The notes below the pieces were generated by a model that worked only from the letters and a program-made list of their open reading frames with translations, was not told the origin of the DNA and did no database searches. Position numbers and translations under genes: made by a program. 23,960 nt of DNA from Halobacteriales archaeon QH_10_67_13 (lineage in GTDB: Archaea > Halobacteriota > Halobacteria > Halobacteriales > Haloarculaceae), in contig PXQL01000040.1 in the NCBI GenBank assembly GCA_003021335.1, forward strand, positions 1-23,960, read 5' to 3'. Of this stretch, positions 1 to 8,100 are shown one piece after another (the first letter of the stretch is position 1; each line of letters begins with the position of its first letter).

Positions 1-1
1 T

Positions 2-325
2 ATCGACATGCCCTTCGACGATTACGTTATCAAGCCGGTCTCCCGGGCGGACCTGATCGAGACCGTCGAGCGCCTGCTCACGACCTCCGAGTACGAGGAC
101 CAGCTCCGCCGGTACTACGCCCTGACAGCCAAACACGCCACGCTGCTCGCGAACAAGCCCGAATCCGAGCTCGCGGACAACGATGAGTTCCAGGAGCTCG
201 AAGCCGAGATGAACCGGCTCCGAGGGGACCTCGAGGAGACGATCACCGACTTTACCGACGAGGAGTTCGCGGCCGCGTTCCGCGATCTCGACGCCGACCT
301 CCCCGATGCGAATCCGGATCGCTGA
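2..325 (+). CDS. HalX-domain response regulator, C-terminal part (5' end outside window)
   Basis: This is the tail of a gene that begins before the window, with the frame open from base 2. It starts with the last part of a CheY-like receiver, including the Lys-Pro pair (VIKPV) that carries the conserved switch lysine. A charged helical region rich in Glu and Arg follows, reading YYALTAKHATLLANKPESEL, which is characteristic of the haloarchaeal HalX domain. HalX proteins are receiver-output proteins thought to work with histidine kinases; their output mechanism is not well defined. The gene ends 45 bases before mptA on the same strand. The partner kinase cannot be identified from this fragment. 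Family assignment rests on the HalX-like sequence and is fairly sure. Confidence 0.85.
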   Translation: MDMPFDDYVIKPVSRADLIETVERLLTTSEYEDQLRRYYALTAKHATLLANKPESELADNDEFQELEAEMNRLRGDLEETITDFTDEEFAAAFRDLDADLPDANPDR

Positions 326-370
326 TCGCCTTTCGTAAGCGATTTTCCCGCTCCGACCGACCTATTCGTA

Positions 371-1300
371 ATGTCACAACAGCTGCCGGACGTGCAGGCA
401 ACCAGCCCCGACGTGACCGTCGGGCTCAACCGGGTCGGCGTCACGGGCGTCGAGAAGCTCGTGAAAGTCGCCCGGCCCGACCGGCGTCCGATCGTGCTGA
501 TGGCCGAGTTCGAGGTGTACGTCGACCTGCCGGCCTGGCGGAAGGGCGCAGACATGAGCCGCAACATGCAGGTCATCGACGAGACCCTCGAGGCGGCGGT
601 CAGCGAGCCCGCCTACCGCGTCGAGGACGTCTGTGGCAACGCCGCGGAGCGGCTGCTCGAGAAACACGAGTACACCACGAGCGCCGAGGTCCGCATGGAA
701 GCCGAGTATGTCACCCACGAGCAGACCCCCGCCTCCGGACTCCAGACACAGAGCACCGCCAACATCATGGCCTCGGCGACCGCGACCGAGGACGGCACCC
801 GCGAGGAGATCGGCGTCGAGGTCACCGGCATGACCGTCTGTCCCTGCTCGCAGGGCATGACCGAACAGCGGGCCCGCGAGACGCTCCGCGGGCTCGAAGT
901 CGAGGATCCGGTCATCGAGCGGTTCCTCGAGGAAGTGCCCCAGGCTGGCCACTCCCAGCGGGGCCACGCCACCCTCACCGTCGAGAGCGTCGGTGCCCCT
1001 GAGGTCGATCTCACCGATCTCATCGATGTCGCCCGCGACGCGATGAGCGCGCGCATCTACAACCTCGCCAAGCGTCCCGACGAGGATCACATGACCTTCG
1101 AGGCCCACGCCGACGCGAAGTTCGTCGAGGACTGCGTGCGCGCGATGGCCGAGGGCGTCGTCGAGGAGTTCCCGGATCTCCCTGACGAGGCGGTCGTGAC
1201 GATGCGACAGTCAAACGACGAGTCGATCCACCAGCACAGCGCACACGCAGAGCGGGTCGCGAAGCTTGGCCGGCTCCGGGCGGAACTCTCCGGGGAGTAA
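371..1300 (+). CDS. mptA: GTP cyclohydrolase MptA (GTP cyclohydrolase IV)
   Basis: A 309-residue protein of the FolE2/MptA family. In archaea MptA opens GTP to 7,8-dihydroneopterin 2',3'-cyclic phosphate, the first step of the methanopterin or, in haloarchaea, folate-type pterin pathway; haloarchaeal MptA also supports queuosine/archaeosine precursor synthesis. The family motif [14 protein letters not shown] is present with Cys157 and Cys159. A C-terminal [15 protein letters not shown] segment carries further His residues. Length and both ends match the family. The ATG at 371 is preceded by an AT-richer patch about 25 bases upstream (around 341-350), consistent with a leaderless transcript separate from the upstream regulator. 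The gene appears intact. Confidence 0.95.
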   Translation: MSQQLPDVQATSPDVTVGLNRVGVTGVEKLVKVARPDRRPIVLMAEFEVYVDLPAWRKGADMSRNMQVIDETLEAAVSEPAYRVEDVCGNAAERLLEKHEYTTSAEVRMEAEYVTHEQTPASGLQTQSTANIMASATATEDGTREEIGVEVTGMTVCPCSQGMTEQRARETLRGLEVEDPVIERFLEEVPQAGHSQRGHATLTVESVGAPEVDLTDLIDVARDAMSARIYNLAKRPDEDHMTFEAHADAKFVEDCVRAMAEGVVEEFPDLPDEAVVTMRQSNDESIHQHSAHAERVAKLGRLRAELSGE

Positions 1301-1405
1301 AATACGTCATCGAGCGGGCCGAGCAGGAGTTCGGGGGCCCCCGAGACGAGACCCGCGAGTCGGCGGACCTGCGCCTGGAGTTTTTGGATCCCGGAGACCC
1401 GTTCC

Positions 1406-1747
1406 GAACTCGGCTGGGTACTCGGGGGGTTCGGCGTACAGGCATCCGCCGAGGAGGTGTACTTCCGCGCCGCCCTCGTCGGCGCACCGGCGACGCTGTT
1501 GTCGGCGTCTGGCTGGTACTTTGTGGTTCCCAGCGCTGTTCTGTTCGGCCTCGTCCACGTCACTGGCGGGAAAACAGAGAGCCTCCACGCGTCGGTGTTG
1601 GGCGTCGTCCTCGGTGCTGTGTTCGTCGTCGCCGGGATTCTCGCCGCGGTAGTCGTCCACGTCCTCCACAATCAGTTCAGCGCGATCAGAGAGTACTACG
1701 ACGAGTCGTCCGCGCCGCGGTCTTCCGGTGGTACGCATGAGTCCTGA
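1406..1747 (+). pseudogene. CPBP-family intramembrane protease remnant (C-terminal part only)
   Basis: One reading frame carries the three signatures of CPBP (CAAX protease/bacteriocin-processing, Abi) membrane proteases in the right order: EEVYFR (EExxxR), FGLVH within a hydrophobic helix, and HVLHN (HxxxN) near the end. The N-terminal membrane helices that should precede EExxxR are absent. The frame is open back to the mptA stop codon, but it has no ATG and the only GTG falls inside the EExxxR motif. A different frame between about 1297 and 1420 shows acidic, protein-like composition (VIERAEQEFGG...LEFLDPGDPF) that I cannot assign, so two broken reading frames may have been joined here. I see no intact gene from 1301 to 1998; the rest of that stretch holds only a T-rich terminator-like segment. 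Confidence 0.6.
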
Positions 1748-1935
1748 GACCGCTCGTGACTCAACTTTCGATACCATCGCGGCCCGTCTTCGCGACCGAG
1801 ACCGTCTGGATGAGCTGCGGCGAGTGATCGGGGAGAGCTCGGTCAAAGACTGTCCCTACCGAGCTACGCGTATCTCTCGCGACACGCCCCGATGAATCTC
1901 GGGAGGTTGTCTCGTCGTCTTCGCTGAGGGATAGT

Positions 1936-1960
1936 CAAATAAAGTTTTCTCGCGTTTTTA
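1936..1960. terminator. T-rich, possibly bidirectional terminator between CPBP remnant and thermosome
   Basis: On the plus strand there are two T-runs (1945-1948 and 1955-1959). On the minus strand, downstream of the thermosome stop codon, the complement gives a TTTATTTG stretch. Archaeal termination needs only oligo-T runs, so this patch could end transcripts from both sides. It is the most AT-rich piece in a GC-rich surrounding. Confidence 0.45.
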
Positions 1961-1998
1961 TGCCGTGATGAGGCGGTCGTGTGGTGGTCGGCCCGAAC

Positions 1999-3644
1999 TT
2001 ACATCGCGCCGCCCATGCCACCCATACCGCCCATGCCGCCCATGCCGCCGCCCATACCGCCGGCACCGGGCCCGCCAGCGGGCTCGTCGTCATCGTCGTC
2101 GCCGGAGCCGCCCTTCAGATCGCCAGCGGCGATGACGTCGTCGATCCGCAGCAGCATCACGGCGGCCTCGGTGGCTGACTCGATGGCCTGGGTCTTCACG
2201 CGTAGGGGCTCGACGGCCTCCTCGCTCATGTCGCCGACCTCGCCGGTCTCGGCGTTCAGGCCGAAGGAGCTGTTGCCGGCGTCGTGCTGGCTGCGCAGCT
2301 CGACCAGCGAGTCGATCGGGTCGTGACCCGCGTTTTCAGCGAGCGTCCGCGGGATCACGTCGATCGCGTCCGCGAAGGCCTCGACGGCCAGCTGCTCGCG
2401 GCCGCCGACGCTGTCGGCGAAGTCCCGCAGCGCGAGCGAGAGCGCGGTCTCGGGTGCACCGCCGCCGGGCAACACCTTGCCGTCCTCGAGGGTCGCGGCG
2501 ACGACGCCCAGCGAGTCCTCGATGGCCCGCTCGACCTCGTCGACGACGTGTTCGGTCCCGCCGCGCAGCACCAGCGTCACCGCCTTCGCGTCCTCGACAT
2601 CCTCGACAAACAGCTTGTCGTCGCCGCCGAGTTCCTTCTCGGTGACCGAGCCGGCGTAGCCGAGGTCGTCCTCGGAGATGTCCTCGATATTCGAGACCGT
2701 CCGGCCGCCGGTCGAACCGCGAGCACGCCCTCCTCAGCGAGGTAGTGCTGGGCCATGTCGTCGATGCCTTTCTGGCCGATGACGACATCGGCGCCGGCGT
2801 CGACGATCGCGTCGACCATCTCCTTGATCTGTTGTTCCTCCTGGTCGAGGAACTCCTGGAGCTGATCGGGATCGGTGACGTTGACCTCGGTGTCGAGTTC
2901 GGTTTCGGGGACCTCGATGTCGGTGTCGATCAGCGCGATGTTGGCGTCCTCTTTGAACCCGGGCATGTTGTCGTGGACGCGCTCTTTGCCGATCACGACG
3001 CCCTCGACGAGCGTCGACTCGTCGATCGAGTTGCCCACGACGGTCTCGACTTGAACGTTATCGGTGTCGACTCCCTCGTCGTCTGCGACCGACTGGACCC
3101 CTCGGACCACGAGGTTCGCGAGGTGGTCTTTCGCGTTCTCGGCGCCCTTGCCGGTCATCGCGGTCGCGGCGACGCTCTCGAGGGTTTCGGTGTCGTCGGG
3201 AGAGACCTCGACGGCGCTCTCTTCGAGAACGTTCTTCGCCTCCTCGGCGGCCTGGCGGTATCCCTGGGCCAGGATCGTCGCGTGGATGTCCTGATCGAGC
3301 AGGTCCTCGGCCTTCGAGAGCAGCTCGCCGGCGATCACGACCGCCGTCGTGGTGCCGTCACCGACCTCGTCCTCCTGGGTCTGAGCGACCTCGACGACCA
3401 TGTTCGCCGCCGGGTGCTCGATGTCCATCTCGTCGAGGATTGTCACGCCGTCGTTCGTGACGACGACGCTCCCGCCTGAGTCGACGAGCATCTTGTCCAT
3501 GCCTTTCGGTCCGAGCGTCGTCCGGACCGACTCGGCGACGGCCTTGCCGGCCGTGATGTTCATCGACTGTGCGTCCTCGCCCGAGGTGCGCTGTGACTCC
3601 TCGGAGAGTACGATGAGCGGCTGGTTTCCCATCTGCTGAGCCAT
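1999..3644 (-). pseudogene. Thermosome subunit (group II chaperonin), frameshifted near residue 310
   Basis: The minus strand encodes an almost complete thermosome (CCT/TF55) subunit in two frames. Frame one, from the ATG at 3644 to about 2712, gives [20 protein letters not shown], the equatorial LGPKGMDKM, the ATPase GDGTTT motif and the apical domain to GVLAVR. Frame two, from about 2715 to the stop at 1999, resumes at [12 protein letters not shown] and runs through [42 protein letters not shown] and the Gly-Met-rich tail. Compared with remembered haloarchaeal thermosomes, about 13 residues between LAVR and the TGGRTVS-like segment are missing; a loss of about 40 bases would explain both gap and frame. 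As written, the product would lose the C-terminal equatorial half. This is either a real pseudogene, tolerable if paralogues exist, or an assembly error. Confidence 0.85.
2002..2068 (-). repeat. Short Gly-Gly-Met codon repeat encoding the thermosome C-terminal tail
   Basis: Tandem degenerate 9-base units (GGN GGN ATG on the minus strand) encode a run of GGM repeats ending in GGAM. Such flexible tails are usual for haloarchaeal thermosomes and project into the folding chamber. They are a natural site for slippage, but here the tail itself reads cleanly to the stop codon. Confidence 0.8.
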
Positions 3645-3670
3645 AATCACTCATAGATTGAATGTGCTTC

Positions 3671-3680
3671 TACATAAATC
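3671..3680 (-). promoter_or_regulatory. Probable TATA box of the thermosome gene
   Basis: The minus strand reads GATTTATGTA about 32 bases before the ATG at 3644. It is the only AT-rich element at a suitable distance and would place the transcript start within a few bases of the start codon. Confidence 0.5.
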
Positions 3681-3822
3681 CACTGTATTCCCCGACGCCG
3701 CCACGACCGGGAAACCGGACGACGGCACCCCGCGAACCCCTGTGGCGCGTGCGTTTAAGTACCCGGAGTCGAGACGTGGGGCCTTCGGCCCGCCGAATCT
3801 CACGGTTGATACGCGCATGGTC

Positions 3823-3833
3823 GGATTAAAATA
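3823..3833 (+). promoter_or_regulatory. Probable TATA box of the histidine kinase gene
   Basis: GGATTAAAATA is centred about 27 bases before the ATG at 3856. This fits a leaderless haloarchaeal transcript and is the main reason for choosing 3856 as start over in-frame upstream candidates that would read through the promoter itself. Confidence 0.55.
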
Positions 3834-3855
3834 CCCCGCTGTTGAATCGCCGAGC

Positions 3856-5553
3856 ATGGTGTGGGTGCCGTCGACCGCCACGGGGGGGATACTGCTCGGC
3901 GCGGCGCTCGCGGCGGCCGTCGCCGTTGGGTCTTGGCGCCAGCGTCCGGACCCGATGGCGATTCCGCTGGCGGCGTTGATGGTCGCCAGCCTCGCGTGGG
4001 CGATCCCCTACGCCGTTAGCCTCGAGATCGGCGATCTCGGTCAGGCTTCGATGTGGTATCGTCTCCGGTACCCGGGAGCGGTGTTGCTCCCGCCCGCGTA
4101 TCTCATCGTAGCCATCGCGTACGCCGGCTACGAGGAGTGGCTCACTAAACGCGTCTTCGCCGGGCTCGCGGCCGTCCCGGTGACCACGGTTCTCCTCGCT
4201 TGGGCTGGTGGCGTCACCGACCTGTTTTGGGTGTCCGCGAGCTTTGAGTCGGTCGGCACCGCAACCGTGCTCAGGCCCAGCTTCGGTCCCTGGTATCCGA
4301 TTCAGATTGCCTACCTCTATCTGCTCATCGCCGTCGCGTTCGTACTGCTGATCCAAACCGCTGTCAGGGCCGGCCGGGTGCGTAAACGGCGCGTCTTGCT
4401 GTTTCTCTTCGGCGGAATCGTTCCGATCGCGTTTAACGTCCCGTTTCGCCTCGGACTCGGTCCGGTGCCGGCGGTCGATCTCACGCCCGCCACGGCAGCG
4501 GTCTCGGGGTTCATCTTCTGGGTCGCGCTGTACCGCGACGACCTGCGGAACCTCCCGCCGGTGGCTTATCAAAACGTCCCGGCGCTGTTGGGCGACGCCG
4601 TGCTCGTGTTCGATCCGGCCGACCGGCTGATCGAGGCCAACGACCAAGCGAAGACCCTCTTCGAGGAGATCGAGGCCGGCGTCACGGCCACCGAACTGTT
4701 CGGCGACGCGCCCGACTCTCTCGACGGCACCGTCGTCTCGCCGGCGCGGGGAGAGTACGAGCTGCGGTCGTCGTCGGTAACCGACTGGCGCGACAACCGG
4801 GTCGGGACCGTGGTTGTGTTGCGCGACGTCACGGAGCTGAAAGCCAACGAACAGCGGCTGAGCGTCGCCAACCGCATTCTCCGTCACAACCTCCGGAACG
4901 AACTCACGATCATCCTCGGCGAGGTCGACCGGCTCGCCGATCAGGCGGACAACGACGAGGCCTTCGAGCGCATAGAGGCGGCCGCGACCCGGTTGTCCCG
5001 GCTCAGCGAGAAGGCCAGACACATCCGATCGCCCGCGGTCAGCACGGACGCCCCGGTCGTCGCAGTGGATCTGTCGACCGTCGCGGAGTCGGTGCTCGCG
5101 CGACACAGAGCGCGGGCTCCCGCCGCGGAGCTCTCGCTTGAGGCCCCCGAGGGGGCGTTCGTCTCCGTGCCCGGTAGGGAGGCCGTCGAGACGATCCTCG
5201 ACAACCTCCTCGAGAACGCGATCGAACACCACGACCGGAGCCAGCCCTCGGTCGCGGTGACCGTCGACCCCGGCGATCCGGTTACGCTCCGAGTGGCCGA
5301 CGACGGCCCCGGCATCCCGCCCGCCGAGCGCGAGCCGCTGGCACAAGGAGAGGAGAGCCAGCTCGAGCACGCCAGCGGCCTCGGCCTGTGGCTCGTCCGG
5401 TGGCTGGTCGAGGCCGCCGACGGTACCCTCGCCTTCGAGGACCGCGAGCCCCGCGGGACGGTCGTCACCGTCCGCCTGCCGCCGGCCGAGACACCCGAGC
5501 CCGAGCGGTCTGAGTCCCGCGCGGCTCCGGTCGGGCCGCGGGCCGAACGGTGA
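3856..5553 (+). CDS. Membrane sensor histidine kinase (7TM-type N-terminus, PAS, HisKA, HATPase)
   Basis: A 565-residue kinase. Residues about 5-230 form a series of hydrophobic helices, probably seven, of the N-terminal 7TM histidine-kinase type; they contain conserved-looking Pro and Trp positions such as LAWAIPYAV and SMWYRLRYPG. A PAS-like domain follows at about 240-335 (GDAVLVFDPADRLIEANDQA, ending VVVLRDVTELK). The dimerisation/phosphoacceptor segment is NRILRHNLRNELT, with the predicted phospho-His at 344. The ATPase domain shows an N box (LDNLLENAIEHHD, about 448-460), DDGPGIP at 482 and SGLGLWLV. It should phosphorylate a response regulator from the inner membrane face; the ligand is unknown. 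The reading frame extends upstream to 3658, but that extension lacks membrane or domain character and overlaps promoter elements. The gene is transcribed divergently from the thermosome. Confidence 0.9.
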   Translation: MVWVPSTATGGILLGAALAAAVAVGSWRQRPDPMAIPLAALMVASLAWAIPYAVSLEIGDLGQASMWYRLRYPGAVLLPPAYLIVAIAYAGYEEWLTKRVFAGLAAVPVTTVLLAWAGGVTDLFWVSASFESVGTATVLRPSFGPWYPIQIAYLYLLIAVAFVLLIQTAVRAGRVRKRRVLLFLFGGIVPIAFNVPFRLGLGPVPAVDLTPATAAVSGFIFWVALYRDDLRNLPPVAYQNVPALLGDAVLVFDPADRLIEANDQAKTLFEEIEAGVTATELFGDAPDSLDGTVVSPARGEYELRSSSVTDWRDNRVGTVVVLRDVTELKANEQRLSVANRILRHNLRNELTIILGEVDRLADQADNDEAFERIEAAATRLSRLSEKARHIRSPAVSTDAPVVAVDLSTVAESVLARHRARAPAAELSLEAPEGAFVSVPGREAVETILDNLLENAIEHHDRSQPSVAVTVDPGDPVTLRVADDGPGIPPAEREPLAQGEESQLEHASGLGLWLVRWLVEAADGTLAFEDREPRGTVVTVRLPPAETPEPERSESRAAPVGPRAER

Positions 5554-5558
5554 GGGAT

Positions 5559-6368
5559 TCACAATACCGTCTCGGTGTCATAGGACCCGAGCCGTCGGAC
5601 CCAGCCATCGGCGGCGATCTCCTCGACGGTATCGAGTGCGGCCTCGGTGCGCCCCTCGTAGAGTCCGGCCGCGATGTCGAAGTGAAAGACGTAATCGCCG
5701 AGCCGCTCCCCGCTGGGACGGGACTCGACGCGGGTGAGGTTGATATCGTTGTCGGCGAACGGCTCCAGCAACTCGAGTAACAGCCCCGGGTAATCGACCT
5801 CGGGGTAGACGATGAACGTGGTCTTGCTCCCGGCCTCGGTCCGGGCTGCTGCCGGCCCGACGACCAGAAACCGGGTGGCGTTCGAGGATCGATCCTGGAT
5901 GTCCTCGGCCAGCAACTCGAGTCCGTCGCCGGCGTTGGCCGGGTGTCCGACCGCGGCCACCGACGAGTCCTCCCGGGCCTGCTCGATCCCCCGGGCCGTG
6001 CTGGCGACGGCCTGTCGCTGTACTCCCGGGTAGTGGGCGTCGAGATACGAGCGACACTGTGCGAGTGCCTGGGTATGACTCGCGACGGTCTCGAAGCGCT
6101 CGCGCTGGGCGAGCAGGGCGTGTCGGATCGGTGTGACGATCTCCCTGGTGACGGCGATCTCGTACTCGGCGAACGCGTCGAGCGCCTCGGTTACCGATCC
6201 CTCGATGCTGTTCTCGACGGGCACGACCCCGCGGTCGTGGACGCCCCCGGCGACCCCCTCAACGATCGCCGTGACCGACTCGGCGAACGCGATCTCGCCG
6301 TCTTCCGCGATCGTCTGGGCTGCCCTGTGAGAGTAGGTTCCGGCCGGTCCCAGCGTGAGCACGTCCAT
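5559..6368 (-). CDS. pheA: Prephenate dehydratase (phenylalanine biosynthesis)
   Basis: With the ATG at 6368 this is a 269-residue monofunctional prephenate dehydratase, converting prephenate to phenylpyruvate. The N-terminal motif LGPAGTYSHRAA, the PVENSIEGSV motif, the NATRF (TRF) catalytic segment and a C-terminal ACT domain (GLLLELLEPFADNDINLTRV, ESRP) occur in the expected order; the ACT domain binds phenylalanine for feedback inhibition. A T-rich element around 6391-6396 lies about 27 bases before this ATG. The frame continues upstream to an ATG at 6506, adding 46 residues with a hydrophobic helix, which would be unusual for this soluble enzyme. Its stop lies 5 bases past the end of the convergent kinase gene. 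Confidence 0.93.
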   Translation of the reverse strand: MDVLTLGPAGTYSHRAAQTIAEDGEIAFAESVTAIVEGVAGGVHDRGVVPVENSIEGSVTEALDAFAEYEIAVTREIVTPIRHALLAQRERFETVASHTQALAQCRSYLDAHYPGVQRQAVASTARGIEQAREDSSVAAVGHPANAGDGLELLAEDIQDRSSNATRFLVVGPAAARTEAGSKTTFIVYPEVDYPGLLLELLEPFADNDINLTRVESRPSGERLGDYVFHFDIAAGLYEGRTEAALDTVEEIAADGWVRRLGSYDTETVL

Positions 6369-6545
6369 ACCCGTCCTACACCCGATCGGGTGAAAAACGC
6401 CCCGACCGTTCCGGCTCTGCAGCACGACGACTAAGGCGGCCGCGGCGAGCGCGAGCAGGACGAAATCCACCGTGGGCGAGACCACGCTCTCCGTTCGCCG
6501 GCTCATGCCCGTCGCTCGAATACCTGCGCAGTTTATGATGTGCTT

Positions 6546-7034
6546 CTACGTATCACTCGTGTACTCGGCGTGCTCGCGGAGCAGCGCCGCCCGCTCTTTT
6601 CGCCCGAGCCGCTCGTAGGCCCGGGCCTCGTAGGCGAGCGGAAGCACCGGCACTATGCAGTCCCCGAGCGCGACCGTTCGCCGGAGTTCACCGATCGGCG
6701 GCGGCTCGGTCCAGCTCCCCTCGGCACGGCGCTTCTCGACGCCGCCGATCAGCTCGACGGTGACGCCGCCGACCCGGGCCGCCCCGAGAGACGACCGGAT
6801 CCGTTCGGACTCGACGCGCTCGACGGGTTCGGTTACCGCCTCGCCGAGTAGGGTCTCGGCCGCGCGGGCCCCGGCCTCGGTCGTCTGGACGTCGACATCG
6901 TCCGGTTCGACGGGAACGCCCTGGAGGGCGAAGCTTGTCGATCCGGTCAGAGCCCACGGCTCCGCGAGCCCGTCGAGGTGTCTCGTGAGCGTCCGGACCG
7001 CGTCGGCGTGTGCCGCCGGGAGCGTTTCGCTCAC
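6546..7034 (-). CDS. Nucleotidyltransferase-fold protein linked to Rpp30
   Basis: A 162-residue protein starting at a GTG that overlaps the Rpp30 stop codon (GTGA), so translation is probably coupled. It shows the minimal nucleotidyltransferase pattern: ALTGSTSFALQG (G-S-x-x-x-L-x-G) followed by PDDVDVQT, providing two Asp residues for metal binding, then a beta-rich segment (VGGVTVELIGG). The C-terminal part (LAYEARAYERLGRKERAALL) is helical. This resembles the MNT/AbiEii-like or DUF6036-like small nucleotidyltransferases of archaea. The substrate is unknown. Its position at the end of an RNA-processing cluster suggests, but does not show, an RNA-related role. Confidence 0.75.
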   Translation of the reverse strand: MSETLPAAHADAVRTLTRHLDGLAEPWALTGSTSFALQGVPVEPDDVDVQTTEAGARAAETLLGEAVTEPVERVESERIRSSLGAARVGGVTVELIGGVEKRRAEGSWTEPPPIGELRRTVALGDCIVPVLPLAYEARAYERLGRKERAALLREHAEYTSDT

Positions 7035-7660
7035 GACTCCTCGGGGCGCCAGACGCCCGGCTCGACGAACCGCTCGGAGCGGCGGCCCCGATTGCGCTCG
7101 GCGAGGCGCCCCCACTCGGCTAGGTGACTCGCGGGGTCGGCGCTCACGACGTAGGGGGTCTCGTAGGTCTCGATGAGCGTCCACAGCCGGCCGAGCTCGC
7201 GGATCGCCTGCACCCGGGTGCCCCCCTCGGCGCGGAGCACCGGCGCCAGGGAGAGCTCGAGCCGGACGCCGTTGTCGGCGGCGGTCCGGGCGAGCACGTC
7301 GTCGACCCCCCCGTCGTCGCCGGCCGTGGGATGTGCGAGCACGTCGATCGCGGGCTGGGTCACCGCCCACTCGTTTATTCTCCGGTTGCCCCCGTGGACC
7401 GCGACGATCGTCGCCCGGTCGCGGTGCGAGCCGACGAATCCGGTCGCCTGGCCCGGGTCCTCGGCCCTGACCTCGACCCCGGTCACGACGTCGATCCCAT
7501 AGGTGTCGGCGATCTCCTCGCAGTCGTATTCGGCGGGGTGGTTGCCGTGGTTTCGGATCGCGAGCCCGTCGTAGCCGTACTCGGCGGCGGTCAGCGCCAG
7601 CCGCGCGGCCGTGCTCTCTCCCTCTGGGTGTGCGTGGACCGCGGCGTAGGCGCCGGCCAT
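7031..7660 (-). CDS. rnp3: Ribonuclease P protein component 3 (Rpp30)
   Basis: A 209-residue Rpp30 homologue with the PHP-like TIM-barrel sequence typical of this RNase P subunit: YAAVHAHPEGESTAARLA, GYDGLAIRNHG, VVTGVEVRAEDPGQ and VLAHPTAGDDGGVDDVLART. With the RNase P RNA and other subunits it stabilises the catalytic core that removes tRNA 5' leaders. The ATG at 7660 abuts the stop codon of the upstream RNA-binding protein gene, and its own stop overlaps the next start, so it lies within a tightly packed operon. The usual archaeal partner Pop5 is not next to it here. Length and motifs look intact. Confidence 0.92.
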   Translation of the reverse strand: MAGAYAAVHAHPEGESTAARLALTAAEYGYDGLAIRNHGNHPAEYDCEEIADTYGIDVVTGVEVRAEDPGQATGFVGSHRDRATIVAVHGGNRRINEWAVTQPAIDVLAHPTAGDDGGVDDVLARTAADNGVRLELSLAPVLRAEGGTRVQAIRELGRLWTLIETYETPYVVSADPASHLAEWGRLAERNRGRRSERFVEPGVWRPEES

Positions 7661-8092
7661 CTACAGGTCCTCGAGCAACTCGTCGGCCGCCGCGACGGCC
7701 TTCGGTCGCTTCGCGGGGTAGGCCTCGATCTTTCCCCGCAGCGTGATCCCGTCGCCGAGCCTGATCGTTCCGTCGTAGGCCGCCTGCTTGTCGAGTGAGA
7801 CGTACAGGCTGACGTTCTCGTCGACCCGATCGTCGAGTTCCTCGCGGAGCCGCCGCCGGTCCCGCGGGGGCAGCTCTCCCAGGCGATCGAGCAGGACCCG
7901 CAGGTCGTCGGCGTTCTCGACGCGGGCCGACAGCACCGTGATCGGGTCGCCGTAATGGCCCTCAGTGGTCGCGCGGTCGATCCCGAACTCCTCCGGGAGC
8001 AGCCGCCGGAGGGCCGCCTCGACGCGGGCCTCGGCCTCCGTGGCGTAGACGAACGCCCGGAGGTCGACGTAATGTAGCGGGATCGACGACAT
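7661..8092 (-). CDS. RNA-binding protein, DUF54 family
   Basis: A 143-residue acidic protein beginning MSSIPLHYVDLRAFVYATE. It contains EGHYGDPITVLSARVENADD and VSLYVSLDKQAAYDGTIRL, matching the archaeal DUF54/RNA_binding family that is commonly encoded just before Rpp30. The family adopts an RNA-recognition-like alpha/beta fold (related to ribosomal protein L5) and is predicted to bind RNA; a precise role is not established. The ATG at 8092 follows the upstream stop by 8 bases and its stop codon touches the Rpp30 ATG, implying one transcript. The frame is open further upstream but that part overlaps the neighbouring gene in another frame and has no family match. Confidence 0.85.
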   Translation of the reverse strand: MSSIPLHYVDLRAFVYATEAEARVEAALRRLLPEEFGIDRATTEGHYGDPITVLSARVENADDLRVLLDRLGELPPRDRRRLREELDDRVDENVSLYVSLDKQAAYDGTIRLGDGITLRGKIEAYPAKRPKAVAAADELLEDL

Positions 8093-8100
8093 GGCGGCGG

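Noticed and set aside
1737..1895. 52-codon frame starting with ATG overlapping the end of the CPBP remnant (MSPETARDSTFDTIAARLRD...)
   Set aside because: It lacks any recognisable motif and follows a broken gene; coding character is weak. It might be a downstream remnant but I cannot support it as a gene.
2002..2068. Gly-Met-rich tail as a candidate mobile or satellite repeat
   Set aside because: It is a normal coding feature of thermosome C-termini.
3658..3855. 66-residue N-terminal extension of the histidine kinase
   Set aside because: The extension is Pro/Arg-rich without domain character, contains two promoter-like elements, and the 3856 ATG has a TATA box at the correct distance.
5559..5780. 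Open plus-strand frames inside pheA and other long antisense frames (for example in bat, trkA and thermosome)
   Set aside because: They mirror real genes in other frames and show Arg/Pro-rich or low-complexity composition expected of GC-rich antisense reading.
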